Positions 17,780 through 25,377 of a stretch of 64,000 nt of DNA are shown here, one piece after another; the first letter of the stretch is position 1; each line of letters starts with the position of its first letter. Source of the stretch: Streptococcus sp. S1 (lineage in GTDB: Bacteria; Bacillota; Bacilli; Lactobacillales; Streptococcaceae); the NCBI RefSeq assembly GCF_034137685.1, contig NZ_CP139418.1, positions 1,701,001 to 1,765,000 on the forward strand. Direction: 5' to 3'. Under the pieces are notes generated by a model that made no database searches, was not told the DNA's origin, and saw nothing but the letters and a program-made list of their open reading frames with translations. The position numbers and the translations under genes are program-made.

Positions 17780-19009
17780 TTAGATTTCTTCACGTTCGAA
17801 TGGCATTGACATACAACGAGGTCCACCACGACCGCGAACCAATTCACTTCCGCGGATCTTAATCAAACGAAGTCCGTATTCTTCTAATTTCTTGTTCGTA
17901 ACAGTGTTACGGTCGTATACTACTACCACACCTGGTGCGATTGTAAGAGTATTTGATCCGTCGTTCCATTGTTCACGTGCAGCAGCAACGACGTTGCCAC
18001 CTCCACATGGAATCAATGTAACTTTTTCAACACCAAGGTTTTCAGCAAGCAATTCAGCCAAATCACCTTTTTCTTCAACGATCTTCAATTGTTCGTTTTC
18101 ATAAGTTACAGAGAAGACGCGAAGGTTACCTTGGATTTCTGGGTGGATTGTGAATTTATCGTAGTCCACCATTGTGAATACTGTATCCAAGTGCATGAAT
18201 TTACGGTTGTTAGCAAATTCGAAGGCCAATACTTTCTTGAAGCCAACGTTCTTCTTGAAGATGTTTACCAACAATTTTTCGATTGATGCAGCATCAGTAC
18301 GTTGTGAGATACCAACTGCCAATACATCTTTAGAAAGTACCAACTCATCTCCACCTTCGATACGAGTATCTTCTTCACGGTTGTAGACAAGTTCAACTTT
18401 TCCACCGTAAACTGGGTGGTATTTGAAGATGTATTTACCATACAAAGTTTCACGGTTACGTGTATCTGCGTACATGTGGTTCAATGATACTGCATTACCA
18501 ATTGTTGCAAATGGGTCACGTGTGAAGTACAAGTTTGTCATTGGGTCGATAGCAAATGGATAGTCAGATTCAACAAGGTCTGTCAATCCTTTTGCTTCTT
18601 CAGGAATTTCTGGAAGTTCAGCTTTTTGAACCCCTTCCATTGTTTTTTCAACCAATTCTTGGTTGTCTTCAATGCTGTGAAGCAATTCACGGATCGCAAT
18701 TTTTGTTTGGCGTCCACGAATGTTCGCTTCTTCAAGGTATTCTTCGATGAACTGATCGCGAATTTCTGGAGAAGTCAATGACTCAGCAGCCAACTGTTCA
18801 AGATAAAGTACTTCGATTCCTTCGTTACGAAGTGCTTCAGCAAATGCGTCGTGTTCTTTTTGAGCATCTTCCAAGAATGGAATATCATCAAAAAGAAGAC
18901 GTTCAAGATAGTCAGGCATCAAGTTTTCCAACTCTTTACCTGGACGGTGCAAACAAACTTTTTTCAGTTTTCCAATTTCTGAGAAAACATGAATTGGGTG
19001 TGTAGACAT
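17780..19009 (-). CDS. arcA: Arginine deiminase
   Basis: Hydrolyses arginine to citrulline and ammonia in the cytoplasm, the first step of the pathway that raises pH in oral streptococci. The 409-residue length is normal. Motifs are [21 protein letters not shown] split over the N-terminus, [28 protein letters not shown] (catalytic His) and the C-terminal [16 protein letters not shown] with the nucleophile Cys. It is the first gene of the operon, with a good ribosome binding site (GGAGGAC). The promoter carries an excellent cre site. Confidence 0.98.
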   Translation of the reverse strand: MSTHPIHVFSEIGKLKKVCLHRPGKELENLMPDYLERLLFDDIPFLEDAQKEHDAFAEALRNEGIEVLYLEQLAAESLTSPEIRDQFIEEYLEEANIRGRQTKIAIRELLHSIEDNQELVEKTMEGVQKAELPEIPEEAKGLTDLVESDYPFAIDPMTNLYFTRDPFATIGNAVSLNHMYADTRNRETLYGKYIFKYHPVYGGKVELVYNREEDTRIEGGDELVLSKDVLAVGISQRTDAASIEKLLVNIFKKNVGFKKVLAFEFANNRKFMHLDTVFTMVDYDKFTIHPEIQGNLRVFSVTYENEQLKIVEEKGDLAELLAENLGVEKVTLIPCGGGNVVAAAREQWNDGSNTLTIAPGVVVVYDRNTVTNKKLEEYGLRLIKIRGSELVRGRGGPRCMSMPFEREEI

Positions 19010-19065
19010 CTATAGTCCTCCTTTTTTCTTGCGGTTTAGCATAGCTAATCCTGTTTACAGGTTTT

Positions 19066-19096
19066 ATTTTATCACCAATTGGTACCGCTTTCACAA
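19066..19096 (-). promoter_or_regulatory. arcA promoter with overlapping CcpA cre site
   Basis: TTGTGA (19096-19091), 17 bases, then GATAAA/TAAAAT (19073-19066). The minus strand at 19094-19080 reads GTGAAAGCGGTACCA, matching the cre consensus WTGNAANCGNWNNCA at all but the first base. It overlaps the -35 box and spacer, so CcpA binding would repress under glucose. CcpA control of this operon is known in S. gordonii. Confidence 0.8.
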
Positions 19097-19206
19097 AGGA
19101 TTCTACTTTTTGAATGCAAAGAATTTGGCATTTTTTTGAATCTTTCCTATTTTTTAGTTAATATGAAGCGTTTTCTTTGCATATTTTGCCTTTTATATCA
19201 TTTTTA

Positions 19207-19220
19207 TGAATATATATTTT
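19207..19220. promoter_or_regulatory. Candidate ArgR (ARG) box upstream of arcA
   Basis: TGAATATATATTTT resembles the ARG-box core TGAATWWWWATTCA with two mismatches in one arm. It lies about 110 bases upstream of the arcA -35 box, where an activating ArgR/ArcR protein could bind. The flanking DNA (19100-19240) is strongly AT-rich, so chance resemblance is possible. Confidence 0.35.
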
Positions 19221-19224
19221 TTTG

Positions 19225-19258
19225 TAAAAAAATAAAAAGATCAACAAATTAGTTGATC
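19225..19258 (-). terminator. Terminator of flp, overlapping its last codons
   Basis: GATCAAC-taattt-GTTGATC followed by TTTTTATTTTTTT on the minus strand. The upstream arm encodes the end of Flp and its stop codon. Confidence 0.85.
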
Positions 19259-19938
19259 TCTTCAAAACTCTTTAAAAAATAGGCTGTATCTAGAAAAGTT
19301 AGTTGTTTTCTCTCATACTGGACCTTATGAGAATCGATGAGTTTCTTTAAAACTTGATTGACGGTTTCTCGAGTTGTGGCTGCTAATTTGGCCATTTCCT
19401 TCATACTAATTGGAAATGGAAGCTGATTTCCTAGACTTTCATAGTCCTTGCACAGAATTGCTAAAGATTGAATCACGCGCTCACTAGCACTAGCTGTCAC
19501 GACATTGCGCAAGCGCAACTCTTGAAATTCTAGGATGGAGGAGATCTTTCTCATAATAAAGAGCAATTGCTCCTTACTCTCTTTGGCATAAAATTCATAA
19601 AGATGAACGGGAATAACAAAACAACGTAAATCCGTCACCGCACTAGCTGTATAGTGGTAACGCTCATCCTGGAACATCCCACCATAAGGGAACAAAGCCC
19701 CCTTCTTTATATAATCCATATAGGAGAATTGGTCCGACGAATCAAATTGCTCAATACGAGCAAAGCCGTTTGCCAGAAGAAAAAGGCGCTCCCGCTTATC
19801 TCCTGCATAAAATAAAATTTGTCCCTTAGGGATATCCCTGGCATGAATTTCAACAGCTAATTTATCAAATAGCTCCACTGGTAGCGCAGAAAAGGCTGGA
19901 TGCGAGCGGAGCAACTGGTAATCTTCCTTTGTAATCAT
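19249..19938 (-). CDS. flp: Crp/Fnr-family regulator of the arc operon (Flp)
   Basis: A 229-residue transcription factor. The N-terminal cyclic-nucleotide-binding-like barrel spans about residues 15-130 (IPKGQILFYAGDKRERLFLL). The C-terminal helix-turn-helix is MKEMAKLAATTRETVNQVLKKL, quoted here as LAATTRETVNQVLKKL. No cluster of four N-terminal cysteines is present, so it is not an iron-sulphur Fnr sensor. Its place upstream of and codirectional with arcA matches flp of S. gordonii, needed for full anaerobic/arginine induction of arcA. An extended -10 (TGTTATACT, 19975-19967) precedes it. Confidence 0.92.
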   Translation of the reverse strand: MITKEDYQLLRSHPAFSALPVELFDKLAVEIHARDIPKGQILFYAGDKRERLFLLANGFARIEQFDSSDQFSYMDYIKKGALFPYGGMFQDERYHYTASAVTDLRCFVIPVHLYEFYAKESKEQLLFIMRKISSILEFQELRLRNVVTASASERVIQSLAILCKDYESLGNQLPFPISMKEMAKLAATTRETVNQVLKKLIDSHKVQYERKQLTFLDTAYFLKSFEEIN

Positions 19939-19966
19939 GTCTATACTTCCTCTTATTACTATTAGT

Positions 19967-19975
19967 AGTATAACA
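19967..19975 (-). promoter_or_regulatory. Extended -10 promoter of flp
   Basis: TGTTATACT on the minus strand, embedded in GTATGTTATAC and followed by the palindromic TACTACTAATAGTA, a possible autoregulatory site. Confidence 0.55.
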
Positions 19976-20062
19976 TACTTTTTATAGAAAAGGGAAAGAA
20001 GTCTCTTTAGAACAGAAAAGTAATTCGAAACACCAAGTGAATTTCATCCTACTTTGATAGAA

Positions 20063-20092
20063 TAAAAGGCCTGAGCAACCCTCAGACCTTCT
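20063..20092 (-). terminator. Terminator of the serine hydrolase gene
   Basis: AAGGTCTGAG-ggttg-CTCAGGCCTT followed by TTATTC on the minus strand; on the plus strand the stem has no T-run. Confidence 0.75.
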
Positions 20093-20097
20093 GTCGA

Positions 20098-21165
20098 TTA
20101 TTCATTCATATTGACACGATGCCATTCATTAATAACATAAGCCAATTGACCCAATTGATAAAGACCAACACCACTGATTTCAGAACTTTCTGGAGTCGTC
20201 CCTCCAAGGCCTGCAGTATAGATGGCAACTAAATAAGGAGTCGATTCATGGACAATGGCATCCACATTGAGCGCTTCAGCCACATAGCCTGGTTTTTGTT
20301 GGATCACCAAGTCTGGCAAGAATTTCTTATAGTACTCGCCTGGGAAAGATTCCCCAATCAATTCCAGCAAATCTGCATATTTTTCTTGATGATTCCAAAG
20401 ATATTCCAAGACATGGATGTAATAATCCGTTGTCGTTTTATTATCTTCGCTAAAGGTTTTAACCTCTGGTGAACGGGATTGACCATAGCGACTGAATAAC
20501 TTACGCGCTTGCTCCATTCCCCCTAAACGATCTGCTAAGGCATAGGCAGGGGTATTTTCAGAGTAAACCAATGAATAGCGTTGCATATCAGGAATAGACA
20601 TGGCACCATCGAAGGCAGCAACGTAATTGTCATGCTCCCCTACATATTCATAGTAGGTATTGGTAATGTCAAACCGGTCTGTTAAATTGAGTTTGCCTTT
20701 TGCGACCTCATCTACCACCAACATGTTTAATGGTAGCTTATAGGTGCTTCCTCCAGTCATTGGTTGGAGATCATTCATGGCAAATTGCTCTCCTGTAATG
20801 GCATTGCGATAAGTGAAGGCAACTTGTGATGGATCAATTTCACTTTCTGCTAGGAAATCCTGAACAACCTCTACCAAACCTTTATTAGCATAATCATAGA
20901 CTAAGCCATACTCATTCATTGTCTCCCTGTCAGCATCTAGCACCGCTTGCTTGGCTTCAGGAGATTTGATACGTGGCTTTTTTGTCTCAGGGGTAGACTT
21001 TTCGATATCTTGTTCTTTTGCTTCTTTTGTTTTCTTTGCTTTTTTGTCGATTGCTGATGCTATTGGTTGCGTAACATGCAAGTAGCCCAGTGTACCCGTT
21101 CCCGCCATGCACAATAGAATACTGATCGCAATCATGATCGAGCGTAGCTTCAAATAGTTTTTCAT
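20098..21165 (-). CDS. Exported beta-lactamase-fold serine hydrolase
   Basis: A 355-residue protein with one N-terminal membrane segment (IMIAISILLCMAGTGTLGYL) and a Lys/Glu-rich linker at about residues 40-70. A class A beta-lactamase-like domain follows. The nucleophile motif SxxK is GGSTYKLPLN (Ser140, Lys143), and the SDN-like motif is YSENTPAYALADRLGG. The third motif, normally KTG, appears replaced by HES in AIVHESTPYL. That suggests a cell-wall hydrolase or binding role rather than true lactamase activity; the family is widespread in streptococci without assigned function. It has its own terminator. Confidence 0.8.
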   Translation of the reverse strand: MKNYLKLRSIMIAISILLCMAGTGTLGYLHVTQPIASAIDKKAKKTKEAKEQDIEKSTPETKKPRIKSPEAKQAVLDADRETMNEYGLVYDYANKGLVEVVQDFLAESEIDPSQVAFTYRNAITGEQFAMNDLQPMTGGSTYKLPLNMLVVDEVAKGKLNLTDRFDITNTYYEYVGEHDNYVAAFDGAMSIPDMQRYSLVYSENTPAYALADRLGGMEQARKLFSRYGQSRSPEVKTFSEDNKTTTDYYIHVLEYLWNHQEKYADLLELIGESFPGEYYKKFLPDLVIQQKPGYVAEALNVDAIVHESTPYLVAIYTAGLGGTTPESSEISGVGLYQLGQLAYVINEWHRVNMNE

Positions 21166-21264
21166 ATAAGTTTTATTATAAAAGATTCTACAAAAAATAA
21201 CAAGGCATATCAGGTGAGGAAAACGATTTCTCCTTAAATACCTTTTTACGCTACCTCTAGACTG

Positions 21265-22737
21265 TCATTTCCGTTTAAAGGAGCCCATAATCAGCTTAGC
21301 GATCTCACGCGCAATCGTTCGGAATAAGGAACTCAAGAAGGAATCTTTTGCCTTTTCAAGACTAGATTTTCTTGGACGACCTGGACTACGTTTTTGAGCC
21401 GCCTTATCTGCTGCAGCCTCTTCCTTTTCTGCTTCTTTTTGCTCTTTTTCTTGTACTTCCTTGCTTGCTTTAGCTGCTAATTTTTCATAGGCAGATTCCC
21501 GATCAATCGTCGTCGCATACTTTTGATGGAAAGGCGAGGTTGTGATCAAGGCCAATTGTTCACTCTCATTTAAGAGGTCAAAACTCGATTGAGGAGAGAG
21601 AATATAAGCACGCTCAACCACACTAGGCTGTCCCTTTTCATTCAGGAAAGAAACCAAGGCTTCCCCTGTCCCTAATTCTGTGATTACTGTTTCTGTATCA
21701 AAGTCTGGATTCGGACGAAAACTTTGGGCAGCAACCTTAATCGCCTTCATTTCTTTTGGTGTATAAGCTCGAAGTGCATGCTGAACACGATTTCCAAGCT
21801 GTGCCAAAACAGATTCTGGGAGATCTTGAGGATTTTGGGTAATAAAGTAAATCCCTACACCCTTAGAACGAATCAGTCGTACCACTTGCTCGACCTTCTC
21901 AAGAAAGAGCTTGCTTGCATCCTTAAATAGGAGATGAGCTTCATCAAAGAAGAAGACCAGTTTTGGCTTTTCAGGATCCCCAACCTCTGGAAGTGTTTCA
22001 AAGAGACGAGACAGCATCCAAATCAAAAAGGTTGAGTACAATTTTGGTGAATGAAAGAGCTTTGTAGCCGAAAGAATATTGATATAACCACGACCAGATG
22101 CATCGAGTTGCATGAAGTCATTTAAATCAAGTGCTGGCTCTCCGAAAAACTGGTCTGCTCCTTCTTCTTCAAGAACCAAGAGACTTCTTTGGATCGCTCC
22201 GACAGATTGTTTGGTGATATTGCCATATTGGGCCGAATAGTCTGAGCTGTGTTCATAAACTTCCTTTAAAAGGCTTTGCAGGTCTTTCAAATCAATCAAG
22301 GGCCAGTCTTTCTCTTGGGCCACTTTAAAGACAATTGCAAGAATTCCTGATTGGGTTTCATTCAAATCAAGCAAACGAGAAAGAAGCAATGAGCCCATCC
22401 CTTCGACAGTCGCCCGAACAGGATGACCAGCTTGGCCAAAGACATCCCACAATCGAACTGGGAAGGCTTGTGGCTCAAACAGCTCTGTGATACCAAGCAG
22501 CTTGTAGCGTTCTTCCAGTTTTGGTGTCCATTGCCCGGCTTTGGCTAAGCCAGATAAATCTCCCTTGATATCAGCTAGAAAGACCGGAATGCCTTCTTTG
22601 CTTAATTTTTCTGTTAGAACCTTGAGAGTAACCGTTTTTCCTGTCCCAGTAGCTCCTGCAATTAAGCCATGACGATTCAACATCCGCAAATAGATAGGCG
22701 TCTCAACTGTTCCTTTGGTAATGGTAATACTAGTCAT
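21265..22737 (-). CDS. HerA-like ATPase of the DUF853 family
   Basis: A 490-residue P-loop ATPase. Walker A is GATGTGKTVTLKVL near residue 30, Walker B is LVFFFDEAHLLF, and a sensor region follows (GVGIYFITQNPQDLPESVL). The C-terminal tail is Lys/Glu/Ala-rich with SPGRPRKSS, probably flexible. DUF853 proteins (such as E. coli YjgR) are related to HerA/FtsK DNA translocases; no biological function is established for this group. It stands alone between two terminator-bounded units, and no nuclease gene (NurA) lies next to it. Confidence 0.85.
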   Translation of the reverse strand: MTSITITKGTVETPIYLRMLNRHGLIAGATGTGKTVTLKVLTEKLSKEGIPVFLADIKGDLSGLAKAGQWTPKLEERYKLLGITELFEPQAFPVRLWDVFGQAGHPVRATVEGMGSLLLSRLLDLNETQSGILAIVFKVAQEKDWPLIDLKDLQSLLKEVYEHSSDYSAQYGNITKQSVGAIQRSLLVLEEEGADQFFGEPALDLNDFMQLDASGRGYINILSATKLFHSPKLYSTFLIWMLSRLFETLPEVGDPEKPKLVFFFDEAHLLFKDASKLFLEKVEQVVRLIRSKGVGIYFITQNPQDLPESVLAQLGNRVQHALRAYTPKEMKAIKVAAQSFRPNPDFDTETVITELGTGEALVSFLNEKGQPSVVERAYILSPQSSFDLLNESEQLALITTSPFHQKYATTIDRESAYEKLAAKASKEVQEKEQKEAEKEEAAADKAAQKRSPGRPRKSSLEKAKDSFLSSLFRTIAREIAKLIMGSFKRK

Positions 22738-22895
22738 TTCATTTCTCCCTGAATGTTTCAGTTTTCATTTTAAGGTTTATCTTTTCCTTGCCTAGGCCCT
22801 TCAAACCAGGCTTCTAACAAGTAAGACACACTCCTACTAGTGTATCATTTTCCTGTCCAAACGCAAGAAATTATACTCCGATTTTTCGGATGTAA

Positions 22896-22936
22896 ACAAA
22901 AAAATCTATAAGAGCCAATACTCGCTCTAATAGATT
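22896..22936 (-). terminator. Terminator of sodA
   Basis: AATCTATTAGAGC ... GCTCTTATAGATT with T7 following on the minus strand. Confidence 0.88.
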
Positions 22937-22947
22937 CCTTCATTTTA

Positions 22948-23553
22948 TTATTTTGCTGCTGCAAACAATTCATTAACTTTATTCCAGTTGATCACTGAGA
23001 AGAAAGCTTTGATGTAGTCAGGACGTACGTTACGGTATTTCACGTAGTAGGCATGTTCCCAAACATCCAAACCAAGGATTGGTGTTTTACCTTCAGAGAT
23101 TGGTGTATCTTGGTTTGCTGTTGAAGTCACTTCGAGTTTGCCTTCTTTGTTGACAACCAACCATGCCCAACCAGAACCAAAACGTGTCGTTGCTGCTGCT
23201 GTGAAGGCTGCTTTGAAGTCTTCAAATGAACCAAATGTGGCATCAATCGCTGCAGCAAGTTCTGCTGAAGGAGCTGTTTGTTCTGGAGTCATCAATTCCC
23301 AGAAAAGAGCGTGGTTCAAATGACCACCACCATTGTTGATCACAGCTTGGCGAATGTCAGCTGGAATGGATTCAACATCAGCTAACAAGCTTTCAAGGTC
23401 TTCTCCAATTTCAGGATGTTTTTCAAGAGCTGCATTCACATTGTTTACATATGTTTGATGGTGTTTATCATGGTGCAAATGCATGGTTTCTTCATCGATA
23501 TAAGGTTCCAATGCATCATAAGCATATGGTAATTCTGGTAAAATGATAGCCAT
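22948..23553 (-). CDS. sodA: Superoxide dismutase (Mn/Fe type)
   Basis: Converts superoxide to hydrogen peroxide and oxygen in the cytoplasm. The 201-residue length is typical. Metal ligand regions are [15 protein letters not shown] (His), [13 protein letters not shown] (His) and the signature [11 protein letters not shown] (Asp and His). [10 protein letters not shown] with the preceding residues fits streptococcal manganese enzymes. It has its own promoter and terminator, so it is a single-gene unit. It matters for streptococci that respire little but make peroxide. Confidence 0.98.
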   Translation of the reverse strand: MAIILPELPYAYDALEPYIDEETMHLHHDKHHQTYVNNVNAALEKHPEIGEDLESLLADVESIPADIRQAVINNGGGHLNHALFWELMTPEQTAPSAELAAAIDATFGSFEDFKAAFTAAATTRFGSGWAWLVVNKEGKLEVTSTANQDTPISEGKTPILGLDVWEHAYYVKYRNVRPDYIKAFFSVINWNKVNELFAAAK

Positions 23554-23585
23554 TTTATGGTCCTCTTTTCTTTATTACTGACTTG

Positions 23586-23614
23586 ATGATAACGCAAACA
23601 GCTAAATTATTCAA
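23586..23614 (-). promoter_or_regulatory. sodA promoter
   Basis: TTGAAT (23614-23609), 17 bases, TATCAT (23591-23586) on the minus strand. Confidence 0.65.
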
Positions 23615-23641
23615 CTAATCTGCCTGCGATTTCATTCATCG

Positions 23642-24676
23642 TTAGACGCTATTTGCTACTTTCAACAGGGCCAAATCAAATAAGTAGTCTTTTTCATATG
23701 TTCCACTTTTAATCGCATAGTCCGCCTCGATGAAGGTCATCATGGCCTGCTTCAAAAAGGACAGGGAAAGCCTGCGGCTATCCCGTAAGGCAAACTTCAC
23801 CTGATAAGGATTGACCTTGCGCCCTGACAAGTCCGACAAGCTCGCTACAATTTGGCTTTCGGATTGGCCTTCTTCTGAGAAAATTTTAACTTGAGAATAC
23901 ATTCGGAATTGACTCAACAAAATAGCGATCAATTTTATCTCATCTTCTCCTTGTAAGCGGAGATCCTTAACCAAATTCCGGGCTTGATCGATTTGGCATT
24001 TGAGAATCATTTGTGTCAGATCAAAAATATTATCTTGCAAGGACTTTGGAACAACCTCCTCGATCTCTTCGAGGGTAATCTGACCATCTTCTTTATAAGC
24101 CTGCAATAGAGCGATATTCTTCTGTGACTCTCCAAAATCATAGCCAGATTTTAAAAGTAGCTGGTCCAAGGAATCGCCTACAAACTGTAAGCCCAATTCT
24201 TGGGCCTGACTAGAAAAATAACGCTTTAAATCTTGCTCTTTAGGTGTTGTTGCTTCAATGATTTGGGAATCCCGTTTTAGGAGTTTGACCAAGCGACGCT
24301 TACTATCTAATTTTCCTTCTGCAAAAATCACCAAACGGGTCGATTCAGAAGGATTTTCCAGATAGTTTTCAAATTGCTTCAGATCTTCATCGGTTAAATT
24401 GCGTTTCTTGGCAGTGGTCAGATCCAATAAGTGATCCAAAATCACGATTTTTTCATCTGCAAAAAAGGGAAGACTGAGCAAATCCAGCTCGACTTCAGCA
24501 TAAGAGGCTTCTTTCATATCAAAATAAGAATAATTCAAATCTGAAGGATCATAGCCTATTTTTTTTAAAATGTCTTTTTTTAACCATTCAAATTGACCTA
24601 CATCCTCCCCTGTCAAGACAAGAACAGAAGGCAGAGTTTGAACCGTCAGATGTTTAGTGTCAGTAATTGCTTGCAT
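23642..24676 (-). CDS. holA: DNA polymerase III delta subunit
   Basis: Clamp-loader subunit that opens the sliding clamp during replication. The 344-residue protein has a RecA-like N-terminal domain without a working P-loop (VLVLTGEDVGQFEWLKKDIL), then FFADEKIVILDHL and the VIFAEGKLDSKRRLVKLLK region. A C-terminal collar domain carries the typical ILLSQFRMYSQVK and LRDSRRLSLSFLKQAM. It lies 24 bases downstream of a DUF805 gene, with sodA behind it. Confidence 0.93.
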   Translation of the reverse strand: MQAITDTKHLTVQTLPSVLVLTGEDVGQFEWLKKDILKKIGYDPSDLNYSYFDMKEASYAEVELDLLSLPFFADEKIVILDHLLDLTTAKKRNLTDEDLKQFENYLENPSESTRLVIFAEGKLDSKRRLVKLLKRDSQIIEATTPKEQDLKRYFSSQAQELGLQFVGDSLDQLLLKSGYDFGESQKNIALLQAYKEDGQITLEEIEEVVPKSLQDNIFDLTQMILKCQIDQARNLVKDLRLQGEDEIKLIAILLSQFRMYSQVKIFSEEGQSESQIVASLSDLSGRKVNPYQVKFALRDSRRLSLSFLKQAMMTFIEADYAIKSGTYEKDYLFDLALLKVANSV

Positions 24677-24699
24677 GAAACTCTCTTATCTTTATCAGT

Positions 24700-25302
24700 T
24701 TAGTGGATTTCGTGTTCAGCAGCCATTTTTTGTTCCAATGGTGGTTTTTCATCAGACAAATCAGGTGCTGATACAAAATTAGGAATTTGCTCAAACGAGT
24801 TGCCTCCAAAGCTCCCCCCTGTCGCTGTGACTTGTGGTTCAGAAGCCACTCCCATAGGAGTTTCTACTGGTTGCGGGAAGGTGTTTTTCCCTGGAAGCAT
24901 CATGAGAATCAATAGAGAAATAACTGTAATCACCCAAAGAAATAGGAAAATATCTAGGCCCGTCAACAAATAGAGCAGAACCGGACCAAGGTTCAAAAAG
25001 ATCCAAGACCAATGGATCCCAGCATCCCGCAAGCGACGTACACAAATGGCTTGACTGGGTACTAAAATGAGGAAGTAAAAGAATGCTAAGAAAGCGAGCG
25101 CCCATAAACCTGTCTTAGAATGAACAGTTGAAAAATTGAGCGTTTCTTGAGCATTTTGATGAGATAATGAGGCCACGATGTAAAAGACCCAAAGAGGCAA
25201 CGAAATCAGGGAATTCCAGAAAAAAGCTAGCCAAAAATGGGCCCGACTGGTCTTACTTGAAAAATCTGCATAATGTATCCAAAATTGCTTAAATGCGTTC
25301 AT
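24700..25302 (-). CDS. DUF805 family membrane protein
   Basis: A 200-residue integral membrane protein with about four predicted helices, starting MNAFKQFWIHYADFSSKTSR. The DUF805 pattern is the early FSSKTSRAHFW and the later CVRRLRDAGIHWSW. A soluble, acidic C-terminal tail follows (VSAPDLSDEKPPLEQK). The function of the family is unknown. It lies between comEC and holA in the same direction and may share a transcript with holA. Confidence 0.8.
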   Translation of the reverse strand: MNAFKQFWIHYADFSSKTSRAHFWLAFFWNSLISLPLWVFYIVASLSHQNAQETLNFSTVHSKTGLWALAFLAFFYFLILVPSQAICVRRLRDAGIHWSWIFLNLGPVLLYLLTGLDIFLFLWVITVISLLILMMLPGKNTFPQPVETPMGVASEPQVTATGGSFGGNSFEQIPNFVSAPDLSDEKPPLEQKMAAEHEIH

Positions 25303-25377
25303 ACGATTCTACCTTTACATTGATTTCACTTTCTATAATAGCAATTTTCAGCATAGAAAGCAAACCTCTCCTCATCT

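Noticed and set aside
19147..19170. Second cre-like sequence ATGAAGCGTTTTCTT upstream of arcA
   Set aside because: When the central CG is aligned it misses three conserved cre positions (one base is lacking between TG and AA). The site at 19080-19094 is far better.
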